Assembly: GCA_905221605.1 (NCBI GenBank)
Contig: CAJNDS010002467.1
Location: 127,513-170,012 of the forward strand
DNA length: 42,500 nucleotides
Source: Symbiodinium natans
Lineage: Eukaryota > Sar > Dinophyceae > Suessiales > Symbiodiniaceae
Direction: 5' to 3'
This document shows, in pieces, positions 14,640 to 24,720 of this stretch (position 1 is its first letter; each line of letters opens with the position of its first letter). The translations under genes were made by a program, and so were the position numbers. The notes below the pieces were generated by a model that saw nothing but the letters and a program-made list of their open reading frames with translations, searched no databases and was not told where the DNA came from.

Positions 14640-15955
14640 AGTCAGCGCGGCCATTGGCGGAGCAGGCCTTGAGATACCTAAACTATATTAGAATATGATG
14701 CTTAAGGGGCATTTTCAGCCTTGTGGTTGTTGACAGTTTTCAGACGTGAAGACCCAGGATCGCGACCCCGACACGCCCGATCCATCGTGAATGTTGCCCT
14801 TTTGAAAGAAAGCGCTGCCCAAACGTGGGTTTCCGCAAGATGACCGCCTGCGTGGCAGACACCATGAACCATGGGGATCGTGGGAGAGTGGGGGGGGGGG
14901 GGAAGTGGCAGCGACCTGCCCTAAAAATACGAGGATAGCAGGGCAGCAGGGCCTGTCTAGTTGCATCAACAACCGACACAACAGCTCCTAAAGATCCAAA
15001 CTAGCCTTCCACTCTCTACAGAAAACTCCACACTTTGGACAACGTCATTTTTCTTTAGTCCCACACGAACCTCAGTTGACTGGAAGGACGCCAACCCAAA
15101 CGGACGATTGACAAGACTACCGCCAGCTCCGCAGAAGCAAGAATCAAAGAAGTTCCGCAGTAGAGGACAGCAGCTGGGCACACCGTGCCACCGCCGATTG
15201 TGCTTGTACTTTCGGTCCGCAACAGCCTGCATAGCATGTCATACTGTTGTTGCGGATCTGGGCTGCAGCTGCCACTTCGCAAGATGGGTTCAAGTCCAAC
15301 ACAATTGCATTTGCAGCTTGACTTTTCGCAGTCGTCCCTGCTAAATTCCCTGCAAGGTCGCATTTTGGGCGGGCTCGTTTTCGAGTCTTGCCCATGCGGT
15401 TTCTGGATTGAAGCCGCAGGGTCTTACGACCGCAGTGGCGGAGGCCTGTTTGCTGTGCTCAGCATTCCGCATCTTCGCGCTGTCACGTTGCAGGTACCGC
15501 GCTGTTCATGGAGGTCGCGAAGGTGGCGGCTGAGGGCGGAGCGACCTATCTCGCAGCGGGCTTAACCTTCGCTGCTTGAGCTTCGCCTCTGCCTTACCAA
15601 TAGAGGCATGCTCTGTTTTGGGTCGAAGTGCCGATGCAGGAGCACGATTGCCGGACACTCCTTGTTTGCGGACGGCTGGGTGCGCACGGCGAAGGTCGGA
15701 CGCCTGCTGGATGTCAGGATGCTGTGAATATACTAGCTTAGGGAGGCTGCTTGAGGGTTGCTTGAGTTCTTCCATCAATGCACTTTGGCTGACACAGTTG
15801 CGCTTTCATAGGTTTTCCTTACAAGCTACTGTGCTTTAGCCGGTCCCTGTCGCCAACATGTGTCTAACTGTCCTTGGAAGGAGCTGCCGGTAGGTCCCTC
15901 AGCCATAAATCAGACACGTTGTGCACTTTCGGTTCCGATCCTTCACCCTTTTCGG
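14640..15955. other. Array-free stretch of ~1.3 kb with overlapping open frames
   Basis: Unlike its surroundings this stretch has no heptamer arrays. Several overlapping frames of 80-127 codons are open on both strands. The most coding-like pieces are near 14744-14826 (VNVALLKESAAQTW in one + frame) and near 15340-15500 (GRILGGLVFESCPCGFWIEA). I cannot choose one strand or join these into a gene. A G-run interrupts at 14891. Confidence 0.4.
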
Positions 15956-16333
15956 GTTTGGGGTCGGGTTTAGGGTTTAGGGTTTGGGGGAATGTAGGGG
16001 AGTTGGGGCGGGGCTCGGATCCCTCTGAGGTTGAGGGTTTACTGTTCAGAGTTCAGGGTTCAGGGTTTAGGGTTTGGGGTTTCGGGGTTGAGGGCGGGTG
16101 GGTGGGTGGCTGGGGGGATATTGGTCTTGGGTAGTTTGGGCAGGTTCAATCCGAAAACTGAGTCCCCAGGAGCCTGCACGTCATAGTTTTAAATCTTTCA
16201 ACCATCAATCCAAAACCTGAATCCCTACGCCTTAACCCCAAACCCGAAACCTTAAACCCTAAACCCAATCCTAAGCCCTACACCCCCCCCAGGGAAGGGC
16301 AGACCCCCCATAGGGCTTTTGTGGCATCAACAG

Positions 16334-16414
16334 CCTCAGCCTAGCCCCCACGGCTGGCAAAGACCAGCATCAGAACCGTCGTCAGAACTCCTTGAACGTT
16401 GTTGTTCATGTAGG
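16334..16414 (+). CDS. Possible exon ending AGG|GTTTAGG
   Basis: After CAACAG| there are 27 in-phase codons, PQPSPHGWQRPASEPSSELL then ERCCSCR, whose last codon AGG abuts GTTTAGGG. A CCCTAAA-type run lies upstream (16230-16275) and a TTTAGGG array downstream. Composition is Pro/Ser/Glu-rich. Function unknown. Confidence 0.35.
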
Positions 16415-16599
16415 GTTTAGGGTTTAGGGTTTAGGGTTTAGGGTTTAGGGTTTAGGGTGTAGGGTCTGCACATGTTTGCGTGTGGGGCTTGAAGGGCTTC
16501 ATATACGTAGTGGTTTTTGGGAGGTATTGTAGAGGGGCTGCACAGGCTTTTTTTCTGGGGATGCCGTGTGGTTGAGGCTTAGGGTTTTTTAGTCAAGGG

Positions 16600-16724
16600 T
16601 CCCTAAACCCGAAGGTTGAGGGTTTCGGGTTCAGGGCTAGGGTTTAGGGTTTAGGGTTTAGGGTTGAGGGTTTGGGGTTTAGGGTTTAGGGTTTAGGGTT
16701 TAGGGTTTAGGGTTTAGGGTTGAG
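16600..16724 (+). repeat. TTTAGGG array with variants
   Basis: GGGTTGA, GGGTTCA and TTTGGGG units lead into about nine TTTAGGG copies, followed directly by CCTCAATCCTAAACCC, i.e. the opposite orientation. Confidence 0.93.
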
Positions 16725-16753
16725 CCCTCAATCCTAAACCCTATCAAAGAGAG

Positions 16754-16853
16754 GCTCATGCAACGCATACGGAGCATTGACTATGGTTCTCATGTTTTTT
16801 GGCTCGCCCCCGCGCGTCGCAAAAAACAGGGAGCTTTGAGCACGGGTTGCAGG
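16754..16853 (+). CDS. Possible exon (LMQRIRSIDYGSHVFWLAPA)
   Basis: AGAG| is followed by one base and 33 codons: LMQRIRSIDYGSHVFWLAPA then RRKKQGALSTGCR. The last codon AGG abuts GTTTAGG. CCCTAAA-type sequence precedes it and TTTAGGG-type follows. A basic, mixed composition without recognised domain. Confidence 0.4.
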
Positions 16854-16957
16854 GTTTAGGCTTCAAGGGGCTGCGTGGCGTTAAAGCCTGATGCCTTAGG
16901 GTTTAGGGTTTAGGGTTTAAGTTTCGAGCAACCCTAAATCCTAAGACCTAAACCGGT

Positions 16958-17076
16958 ACAAGGGGGGCCCCCCAAGTTAAAAGTACGGTTCTAAGGGCCC
17001 TACCGTAAAGTGCGTTGTAGGTCTTAGGATTTCGGTTACAGTTTGCTGAACAAAAGTTAGTAGAGTAAGGGGGCCC
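16958..17076. mobile_element. MITE-like repeat, family A, right end replaced by an array
   Basis: The left end ACAAGGGGGGCCCCCCAAG and the right part AGTAGAGTAAGGGGGCCC match the family. At CCC the sequence switches to CCTAAACCCTAAACCC (to about 17095) and the terminal CTCCTTGT is missing. Confidence 0.8.
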
Positions 17077-17199
17077 TAAACCCTAAACCCTAAATCCCCA
17101 GGTCACACTGCTTATCCTCCCTTTATCGTTCCCCGGGCTCCTGCCTAGATCAAGCACGAAACGGTTTAGGGTTTAGTGTTTCGGGTTGACCCGTTACGT

Positions 17200-17315
17200 G
17201 GAAGCTTTTGACTTGGTAAGTAGGATTCGTCAGGTGGGTTCTGATTCTCAGACTCTAACTTGGGTTTCAGGGGGGACACTTAGTAGACTCACTAAGTCAG
17301 AAGAGCTTCGAAATT
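17200..17315. mobile_element. MITE-like repeat, family F
   Basis: GACTTGGTAAGTAGGATTCG at the left and TAGACTCACTAAGTCAGAAG at the right; the same extension (AGAAGAGCTTC) as at 12216 follows. A shorter relative is at 17508-17590. Confidence 0.65.
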
Positions 17316-17767
17316 CGTGTCTAAAGTTGAGACCTTGAAGCCCTCAAAAATCCACAAAAACCAACAGCATGAAAGCCCAAGGCCCTGCGTCCCCCCCCCG
17401 AGGCCATGAGATCCTCGTTTAGGGTTTAGGGTTTAGGGTTTGGGATTCAGGGTTTAGGGTAAGGGGCCCTTGGGAAAAGTCCAGGGCAGGAGACGGGGTA
17501 CTGAAGCCCTCGTGACTTAGAGAATAAGGTTAGCAAGGTGGGCTATGGGGATTAGAGCGGGGTTCCTAGAAGATACTAAGTAGTAGAGAGGGTTCAGAAG
17601 TTTTTCAATCCCTAGGTTTGACCGGTTCGTATCCCTCATGAACCTCAGGCACTAAACCTTAAGCCTTGAGCCCTGCATACAAGAGCCGACGTGCCTCCTG
17701 TTTATGTAGATAGTATAGGGACGGGACGTTATGAGGTATCTGCATGGGTTATAGAGGAGACCCCGAG

Positions 17768-17827
17768 ACCCCGAAACCCTAAACCCTAAACCCTAAACCC
17801 TAAACCCTAAACCCTAAACCCTAAACC
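17768..17827 (-). repeat. CCCTAAA array
   Basis: About eight uniform CCCTAAA copies followed, after 45 bp, by a second, mixed array at 17870-17952. Confidence 0.95.
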
Positions 17828-17967
17828 CGAAGCCCATCCAAGAATCGCTAGAGTTTCGTGTAGGCCCCTAAACCCTAAACCCGAAACCCTAAACCCTAAA
17901 ACCCCAAACCCTAAACCCTAGACCCTAAACCCTAAACCCTAAACCCTAAACCTTAAACCGAATCCAG

Positions 17968-18025
17968 GAGCAGGAGCAGACCATGAAGCGCATGGTGGAA
18001 GAGCGCGTGCAGCAGGCACTTTCGG
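17968..18025 (+). CDS. Possible coiled-coil exon (EQEQTMKRMVEERVQQALS)
   Basis: AATCCAG| is followed by EQEQTMKRMVEERVQQALS; the end is uncertain (GC-type donor candidates near 18018 and in the following GGCTTCGGG). The heptad-like Met/Val/Leu spacing suits a coiled coil, and MVEERV resembles MVEQKVRER of the exon at 20124. CCCTAAA array directly upstream. Confidence 0.4.
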
Positions 18026-18099
18026 GCTTCGGGCTTCTGGGCCCCAAAACCCTCAGCCCTAAACCCTAAACCCTGAACCCTAAACCCGAATTAAGCCCT

Positions 18100-18660
18100 A
18101 GCCTAGACTTAGGGTTCAAGATTTAGGGGCTGCATGAAACATTCCTGTACTGTTCACCACATGAACCACCCTTGGGTCTGGGTGCCTGCGCAGTGCTTTA
18201 ACACACAAAACTCAAGATCGCAATTCTTGGATGGGGCTTAGGGTTTAGGGTTCAGGGTCTAGGGCTTAAAACTTCCTTTCTGAAAAGACCTACAAGCATG
18301 CACACATCAAACAAGCTGGGCACATCGTCAAGTATGTTTCCTGTGCAATGCGCCCCTTATACATATATACACACATTCTATTACCTAGGCCCCTCAGTCC
18401 CAAAACATGCAGACTCTCAACACATTGAGACTCTCATGCCCTAGATGGCCTAAGTCATAGCCTTACTTCGCCAATAGATGAACTTCAAACTGTTTTGGGT
18501 TTCCCATGTTTTGTATGAAGAACAACATTTAAGCCCTTTTATTCCTTGGTCATTGAAGAAGTTTAAGAAGTGGAGAGCACCCTAAACCCTGAACCCTGAA
18601 CCCTAAACCCTAACCCCCCCTGCCCACCCCCAAACAAACGATAAAAAAGAAAAACAAAAC
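18100..18660. other. Non-coding stretch
   Basis: Holds scattered heptamers (18240-18265, 18585-18615), a short CA/TA-rich tract (18358-18378) and no convincing exon or repeat family member. Confidence 0.45.
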
Positions 18661-18666
18661 TGTCAG

Positions 18667-18712
18667 GAGCTCGACACCATCCTCCGGTCAGAGATGATGA
18701 AGGCTCCAGCCA
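18667..18712 (+). CDS. Possible exon (ELDTILRSEMMKAPA)
   Basis: CTGTCAG| precedes GAGCTCGACACCATCCTCCG..., reading ELDTILRSEMMKAPA, and GTAGCC follows as donor candidate. Helical composition similar to neighbouring exon candidates at 17968, 20124 and 21012, which could form one coiled-coil gene. Flanking arrays are CCCTAAA on both sides. Confidence 0.4.
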
Positions 18713-19198
18713 GTAGCCATTTGACACCCTAAACCCAAAAACCCAAAGCCAAAACCCTAAACCCTAAACCCTAAACCCTCCACCCTGATCCCTGAACCCT
18801 GAACCCTAACCCCACGCCTCCCAGCCCCGAAACCTCCAAGTACACAGGGCTTTAGGGCTCTAGAGTGTAGGGTTTTAGGCTTTCAGTTCTTGCCAAGCCC
18901 TAAACCCGTATTTACCGGACAGCCCTCATTCCTAAAACCCGAAACCCTAGAACAAAGTCCTGCGAGCCCTCAGCGTCCTAACCCTTCAACCCTCCTCAAT
19001 ACCACGTACCTTCAGGGGTAGAAAAAGGCTAGCCCGAAACCCTGAAACCCTTTCGGGCAAAAACTAGGGTCTCCGTTTGGGTCTCACATATTCGCGAGAG
19101 GGACCTTGCAAAGGCGCTTATGGTTTAGGATTCAAAGCCTCTGGGGCTTTGGGGTTTAGGGTTAAGGGTTTAGGGTTTAGGGTTTACACACATCACAG

Positions 19199-19262
19199 GA
19201 ATGAGTCGACGAAGCTTGGATCTCTGCTCTACTGACTGCTGGATCCGGGGAGAAGCCGAAAG
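19199..19262 (+). CDS. Possible exon (MSRRSLDLCSTDCWIRG)
   Basis: ATCACAG| is followed by an open + frame reading MSRRSLDLCSTDCWIRGEAE. A TTTAGGG array lies just upstream (19155-19185). Low complexity is absent, but only composition supports it. Confidence 0.22.
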
Positions 19263-19289
19263 CTCAAACCCTTGAGAAGCCTAATCCCT

Positions 19290-19402
19290 TCCCGCTACTA
19301 TGAAACCCCCTAATATTCAATACTCTCCATACACTATAATATATCTGTACTGGGAGTACTGGGGTAGGGGGGTGTTGAATATTAGGGGGAGGGGATGAAA
19401 CC
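19290..19402. repeat. Imperfect palindrome (~110 bp)
   Basis: GAAACCCCCTAATATTCAAT at the left is matched by ATTGAATATTAGGGGG-type sequence at the right (19375-19402), with TACTCTCC/GGAGTACT inner matches. A MITE-like hairpin with no other copy noticed in the window. Confidence 0.75.
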
Positions 19403-20123
19403 TAAAAGTTCCGTTGTTCTGGGCTCCTGACTTGGCCCTAACCCCTTTAGTTTCAAGCTATTATCTTCCCTCGTAAAGCCCTAAACCCGGAAACCATAAA
19501 CCCTAAACCCTAAACTCTAAACCCTAAACCCTAAACCCTAAACCCTAAACCCTAAACCCCGTGAAGCAAGAAGTGGCTTGAGAGCTTAGGTGTAGGGTCC
19601 CCATCCCAACTGGGGGTCCCTGGTAGGGTCTATATTCATTCTACTGGTACCCAGAGTAGGCCTTAATTACCCCTTTTTAGGCTTTACGGCTTACTGTAGG
19701 GTGTAGGGCTACTAGGACTGTATATGGCTCCTTATACATTATAAATATTGGTGAGTGTGTATACGAGTTGTGTGCTTTTGGGGATACAACCCTAAACCCT
19801 ACATCCTAAACCCTAAGCCACATTTGCTAGAAATAAAGGCCCTGCTTCAGCTAGTGTGGACACGTCAAGACTCATGGTTGCTTACAGCAGGGCTTTCAGG
19901 AACACCCCAAACCCTAAACTCTAAACCCTACACCCTAAACTGGCCCCGCACCCTAAACTGGCCCTAATCCCTAAACCTGTGCACCCTCAACTGCATGGCC
20001 CGCGAAAGAACTGTTAACAAATGATTTTCTGTCTTGTAAGTAAGTACTCACGCACCTTGAAGTAGACTGGGGGGTTAGCGTTGAAAACTCCAACATTCTC
20101 ATTTCTCTCTAAATATCTGCGAG

Positions 20124-20159
20124 GTGCAGGCCATGGTGGAGCAGAAAGTACGCGAGAGG
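20124..20159 (+). CDS. Possible coiled-coil exon (VQAMVEQKVRER)
   Basis: CTGCGAG| precedes 12 in-phase codons VQAMVEQKVRER, and AGG|GTATCT is a good donor. Similar to the exon candidate at 17968, suggesting duplicated coiled-coil exons. No array is immediately adjacent. Confidence 0.4.
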
Positions 20160-20207
20160 GTATCTGGGCTTGAGCTGGGATTGTTTCTGTTTTATGTTTT
20201 TGCCGTG

Positions 20208-20232
20208 GGGGGGGGGGGGGGGGGCGGGGGGG
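20208..20232 (+). repeat. G-run
   Basis: About 25 bases of G with one C. Similar runs of 12-20 G or C occur at 7270, 9888, 11298, 14891, 21207, 23090, 24929, 39325 and 39784; they are far more frequent than composition predicts. Confidence 0.95.
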
Positions 20233-20499
20233 GATTAGGATGTAAGGTTCAGGGCTTAGAGCTACGTCTGCTTAGGGCTTAGGATGGAGGTTCTTGAAAA
20301 AATTATCATCAAACCCCTCCAGCTTGCAGCCTTTCCGAACATGCGTTGAGCACACATTGGTGATTCAACACTCGCACTTGCTAGCGTTTCCACCACGTCT
20401 CCAAATCAAACCTAGACCCTAAACTTACCCTAAACTCACCCTAAACCCCAACCCCAAACCCTAAACCCTAAACCCTAAACCCTAGTCACAGCAATTCAG

Positions 20500-20550
20500 G
20501 TGGGAGCCATCTTCCGCCGTGAGATTCAGACAACCGTGCGGCACCTTCAG
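20500..20550 (+). CDS. Probable exon (VGAIFRREIQTTVRHLQ)
   Basis: GCAATTCAG| precedes 17 in-phase codons VGAIFRREIQTTVRHLQ, followed by a GC-type donor (GCTCAC). A CCCTAAA array ends 16 bp upstream and a TTTAGGG-type array begins about 40 bp downstream. Amphipathic helix composition; likely part of the same coiled-coil gene. Confidence 0.45.
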
Positions 20551-21011
20551 GCTCACATGTGGGGGTTTCCGAGAGGGTTGGGGTCTAGGGCCTAGGGTTT
20601 GGGGTTCAGGGTTTAGGGTTTAATTAGGGTTTAGGGTTTAGGGTTTAGGGGTTGGGGTCCACATTATAGGGGGCTGCTTCCATTTGGGTCCCTTGTTTTC
20701 GTAAACCCCCATGTGGATGTCGGGTTGCGGGTTGTTGGGTTACTGGGTTTAGGGATTTAGGGTGTCGGGCTTTCGTTTAGGGATCTGGGGGTTTAGGGTT
20801 GGGGATTTGGGATCTAGGGTTGAGGGCTTTTAGGGTGTAGGCTTCTGGGTTGATAGGGGCTTAGGGTTTGGGAGGTTTGGGCTCCAGAAGCTCCTCCACA
20901 CCCTCAAAACCGGGGGAAGGACAAGCCCTAAGCCCAAAACCCTAAACCCTAAACCCTAAACCCAAAACCCTAAACCTTCAACCCCTAAACCCTAAACCCT
21001 AAACCCTAAAG

Positions 21012-21066
21012 GACAAGCTGGAGGAGCTGGCCAAAGAGAATTCGGTCCTCCGGGATGCTTTCGCTG
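21012..21066 (+). CDS. Probable coiled-coil exon (DKLEELAKENSVLRDAFAE)
   Basis: The island starts where a CCCTAAA array stops: ...CCCTAAAG|GACAAG, so the array's last A plus G would form the acceptor. It reads DKLEELAKENSVLRDAFAE, with leucines and alanines in heptad spacing, and ends near a GC-type site. A TTTAGGG array follows at 21091. Leucine-zipper-like in appearance; family unknown. Confidence 0.45.
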
Positions 21067-21090
21067 AGGCCGCGGAGGGGAGGGGGGGGG

Positions 21091-21196
21091 TTAGGGTTTA
21101 GGGTTTAGGGTTTAGGGTTTAGGGTTTAGGGTTTAGGGTTTAGGGTTTAGGGTTTAGGGTTTAGGGTTTAGGGTTTAGGGTTTAGGGTTTAGGGTT
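21091..21196 (+). repeat. TTTAGGG array
   Basis: About 15 uniform copies, followed by a G-run and then about 220 bp of T/G-rich sequence without exons. Confidence 0.97.
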
Positions 21197-21444
21197 AGGG
21201 CAGTGTGGGGGGGGGGGGGGGGCGGGCGGCTTTTTACAGGTTTTGTGGGTTTTGTGTTCGGGTGTTTAGGGGCCGGGGGCCTTTTTTTCAGTTTTTTTTT
21301 TGTTTTACGTTTTAGGGCTTTCGGGTTTTAGGTGTCGACTGCTTTTGGGGTTGCTGAGGCCGCACCAGTCTGGGCTGTTTCCAGGTTTTGTTTCAGGGGT
21401 CTTGTTAGGGTTTCCGGCCAAACTTTTTCCAGGAGTCGCCAAAC

Positions 21445-21680
21445 ATTAGGTTTAGTGTTTTTGTGTTTTAGTGTTTTAGTGTTTTAGTGCGTTAGCGTGT
21501 TAGTGTTTAAGTGTTTAAGCGTTTTAGTGTTTAAGCGTTTAAGCGTTTTAGCGTTTTAATGTTTTAGTGTTTTAGTGTTTTAGCGTTTTAGTGTGTTGGC
21601 GTTTTAGTGTTTTAGGGTTTTTAGGTTTTAGGGTTTTAGCGTTTTAGTGTTTTAGTGTTTTAGGGTTTTAGTTTTCTGGG
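21445..21680 (+). repeat. Degenerate TTTTAGTG/TTTTAGCG repeat
   Basis: Dozens of 8-bp units GTTTTAGT, GTTTTAGC and GTTTAAGC in tandem. It resembles a telomere-type array that drifted to an 8-mer, or an unrelated minisatellite. Confidence 0.9.
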
Positions 21681-22165
21681 GCTTCAGGGTTTTGACGTTT
21701 TGGGGCTCTGCGGTTCGAGGGTTTTCGTCTTTGAGGGTTTTAGGTTTAGAGGTTCAGGGTTTTTGGGGTCTTAGGGTTGAGGGTTTCAGGGTTTATGGGA
21801 CCCTAAACCCTAAAGCCTAAACCCTAACCCCTAACCCCTAACTCCTAACCCCTAAACCCTAAACCCCAGTTCAGGCGCTTCCAGGCTTCCTAAAAAAGCA
21901 CAGGTAGGGTGCAGGGTTACGGTTTTCTTGGGCGGCGGAACCCTGTTTCCCAGGTTGTTGTGAAAGGGCTGGGCTCTCCTATCTAGGTGGGACTTTACTA
22001 CATAACCCCATTCCCTAGGGCTCCAAATATACAAATAATACCTACATTGGGGTCTAAAGTCTATAAACAGTACCTACTTTGGGCTATTTGGAGCCTTAGG
22101 GATTGGTTAAAGGTTTAGGGTTTAGGGTCTAGGGTGTTGACCTCGCAGACTTCGGGTTGATACTT

Positions 22166-22346
22166 AGGTTTAGGGTTTAGGGTTTAGGGTTTAGGGTTTA
22201 GGGTTTAGGGTTTAGGGTTTAGGGTTTAGGGTTTAGGGTTTAGGGTTTAGGGTTTAGGGTTTAGGGTTTAGGGTTTAGGGTTTAGGGTTTAGGGTTTAGG
22301 GTTTAGGGTTTAGGGTTTAGGGTTTAGGGTTTAGGGTTTAGGGTTT
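22166..22346 (+). repeat. TTTAGGG array (~25 copies)
   Basis: About 180 bp of perfect heptamers, the most uniform tract in the window, so probably the youngest or recently expanded. Confidence 0.97.
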
Positions 22347-22469
22347 TGGCTGAGAAGTCGAAGTTCAGGTCGTACGGGGACAGGTAGTTTTATCCCAGAA
22401 TCCCTCCAACGTTTTTCAAAGGTTTTAGAGGCCAAACTAGTGAAACCCATGAAGCCCTGGCCAGACTTC

Positions 22470-22668
22470 AAACCCTAAACCCTGTAAACCCAATAACCCC
22501 CATAAACCCTATAAACCCCAAACCCTATAAACCCAATCAACCCTATAAACCCTATAAACCCTACAAACCCTGCAAACCCCAAACCCAAGCAACCCTATAA
22601 ACCCAAGCAACCCTATAAACCCCAATAAACCCAAACCCTAAACCCTAAACCCTAAACCCTAAACCGCA
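22470..22668 (-). repeat. Degenerate CCCTATAAA array ending before an exon
   Basis: Units AACCCTATAAACCC and AACCCAAGCAACCC dominate, then four perfect CCCTAAA copies and CCGCAG, the acceptor of the exon at 22670. Confidence 0.92.
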
Positions 22669-22669
22669 G

Positions 22670-22723
22670 GCCAACCTTCGCTCAAAATGCTTCTATTGGG
22701 CGCGGAACCCGCCGGTCTTCCAG
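22670..22723 (+). CDS. Probable exon (ANLRSKCFYWARNPPVFQ)
   Basis: ACCGCAG| precedes exactly 18 codons, ANLRSKCFYWARNPPVFQ, and a GC-type donor (GCAGGG) follows. If not spliced there, the frame stays open to the TTTAGGG array at 22785. CCCTAAA upstream and TTTAGGG downstream. No domain recognised. Confidence 0.45.
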
Positions 22724-23029
22724 GCAGGGGGGATGAGCGTGTTGGGGTTTTTAAACGGAAGCGCTCGGGTGAACCGCGGCTTCTTAGGGTTTAGGGTTTA
22801 GGGTTTAGGGTTTAGGGTAGGGTTTAGGGTTTAGGGTTTAGGATGTCCTGCCTTACACACCCCTAAATTTAAGCCCTTAGGGTCACACATTTGTGGCGGA
22901 GGCAGGTTGTGGTCCCAGTTGTGGGTTATTTTTGGGAACAGGGCCTGCTTGAGTAGAGCCCTACACCCGAAGTCCCGAGGACCCTTATCTTACACCTTGA
23001 CTAAACTTGGTTAAGAGGTACTAGAGGGG

Positions 23030-23110
23030 TCGGAATAAGTACTAATAGTATTCCCTTATGCCGCTTATATACATATATACTACAATTTCCCCCCCCCCCC
23101 CCCTCCCCCA
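23030..23110 (-). mobile_element. Dispersed repeat, family I (reverse)
   Basis: GGTCGGAATAAGTACTAATAGTATTCCCTT and the following C-run are the reverse complement of the 4775 copy. Confidence 0.6.
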
Positions 23111-23306
23111 AACCCTTTTCTAATTATTCAGGCCGCCCCTATATTTTCTTGGGAGGGCTGGGGGAGTAGGTAGACTTTGTCGATTCTGCCTTCCTTGGCG
23201 CGCCCCACTTCTTGAACAGAGGACCACGCTGGCCAAGGATGGTTCATGAGATGTAGCGGGTTTACCATAATAAGGGGGCCCCAAGTATCGACCCCTTAAT
23301 AGTAGC

Positions 23307-23422
23307 TAGGATGCCCAGTCGTGCCCATAATTCCCTTTTTGGGAGGCTTAACGCTCCCTGTATGAACACCTTTCAGCAAAAAAGGGTACCCTTTTTAATC
23401 CTAGGTTACTGGGCAACCTAGG
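23307..23422. mobile_element. MITE-like repeat, family E
   Basis: TAGGATGCCCAGTCGTGCCC at the left and GGTTACTGGGCAACCTAG at the right are imperfect inverted repeats. The interior AAAAAAGGGTACCCTTTTTA is a second hairpin. A close copy is at 24094 and relatives are at 30577 (reverse), 31706 and 35711. Confidence 0.75.
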
Positions 23423-23741
23423 TAGGATCCCCCAATCATCAGGACCCCAATAAGGTACCCCTCTCTCGTAAACCCCCCCATGTGGTCAGGGTTTAGGGTT
23501 TAGGATTAGGGTGTAGGGTATGCTTTGTGACGATGTGGCGCGCCTGGCTTTGCAACAGAAGGTGTGACCCAACTCCTTTGGACTACCAGCATCGCCGCCA
23601 TCGGCCCGACTCTACGATGGTGCAGGTCTTGTGCTTATCTGCACTGCAGTCTGCACCAGGGCCGTAGAACATAAGTACCGCAAACAAGTACGGAGCTAGC
23701 TTCGAACTCTGCTATCTTCCTGGTTTAGGGTTTAGGGCTGG

Positions 23742-23930
23742 TTGCGTTTTTCTGAAGCTGCTTCGGAGGCTTCTCCAAAAAGCTGCAACAGCAACGCGTT
23801 CACAGCAGCAGCTCGGGAGCGTGCGTGGTTTGCTTCGAACCTCTCCTCTGGAACCCACCTTAAGGCTCCATGGACCCTCCTACAGAGGGACTGGTACCTC
23901 CTAAGGAGGGTTCTGGGGTCTCAACTCTTG
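23742..23930 (+). CDS. Possible exon(s), unknown
   Basis: A 65-codon + frame is open and contains SEAASEASPKSCNSNAFTAA and ARERAWFASNLSSGTHLKAP; a second + frame is also open (LLRRLLQKAATATRSQQQLG). Codon use is coding-like in either. Splice sites are not clear. Confidence 0.25.
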
Positions 23931-23966
23931 GGGTTTTGAGGACCCAAGTGCCTTAGGGCAGTACAG

Positions 23967-24020
23967 CAGAAGCAAGCTGAAGACCACGAGCTCCGCAGTC
24001 AGATCGACGATCATGAAAGG
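23967..24020 (+). CDS. Probable coiled-coil exon (QKQAEDHELRSQIDDHER)
   Basis: AGTACAG| precedes exactly 18 codons, QKQAEDHELRSQIDDHER, ending AGG|GTAGAA. Strongly helical and charged, like the exon candidates at 17968-21066, so it may belong to the same protein. Confidence 0.45.
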
Positions 24021-24093
24021 GTAGAACTTCGGTAGAAGCCTGGCCCTAAAGCCTAGAAACCCCTAAACCTATGCACCCTAAAGCCTATAAACC

Positions 24094-24206
24094 CAGGATG
24101 CCCAGTAGTACCCTTATTCCCTTTTTGGGGGGGTTTAGGCTCCCTTATAAACCCCTTTAAGCAAAAAAGGGCACCCTTTTTAAGCCTTGGTTACTGGGCA
24201 GCCTAG
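24094..24206. mobile_element. MITE-like repeat, family E
   Basis: Close copy of 23307-23422 about 790 bp away in the same orientation: AGGATGCCCAGTAGTACCC ... GGTTACTGGGCAGCCTAG. It lies between CCTATAAACCC-type units. Confidence 0.75.
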
Positions 24207-24247
24207 AAACCCTAAACACTATCTAAAACCTATACATCCCAAATCGT

Positions 24248-24322
24248 ACTCGGCAACCAACTGCTGCAGTCCGCCACAGCGGTTGCTTGCGGCCTGCCGT
24301 CGACTGCGCGAAGCCCAACTGC
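24248..24322 (+). CDS. Possible exon (PPQRLLAACRRLREAQLLG)
   Basis: The + frame reads SYSATNCCS then PPQRLLAACRRLREAQLLG and runs into a TTTAGGG-type array; CTGCAG| inside the island could shorten it. Helical composition. CCCTAAA-type sequence upstream. Confidence 0.28.
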
Positions 24323-24720
24323 TAGGGTTTTGGTTTTAGGGTTTAGGTTTTAGGCTTTAGTGTCTAGGGTTTAGGTCATAACAGGTTGCTTTAGGCAGAG
24401 CTGCTAATTTCTACTATGGGGCCCGGGCCCTCTCTGGCCCCTTTTTTTCAAGTTTTCCTACAGACAAGGCACCAACCGTTTTTCGCAGGGGTTGACAAAT
24501 GCGCTATTTTCAAACGTCTACATCGGGTTTAGGGCTTCAGGCTTTTGTTTTTTCAAAGGTTTTTTGGGGTTACATTTCGTAGGGGGCATTTTTTTCTTGT
24601 AGAGGTGGTTTAAGCTCCCCGGCGGGGTTGAGGGGCGCGAGAAAAATTTGTGGCTGGGCATGGCTTTGGTTCGCGGTCCCGGATTGTTCAACAGGGTTTG
24701 GGCTGTAAAAGTCCGTACCC

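Noticed and set aside
15243-15315. tRNA gene suggested by GGTTCAAGTCC (B-box match)
   Set aside because: The T-stem does not pair (A-C and G-A mismatches), and no A-box or acceptor stem fits upstream.
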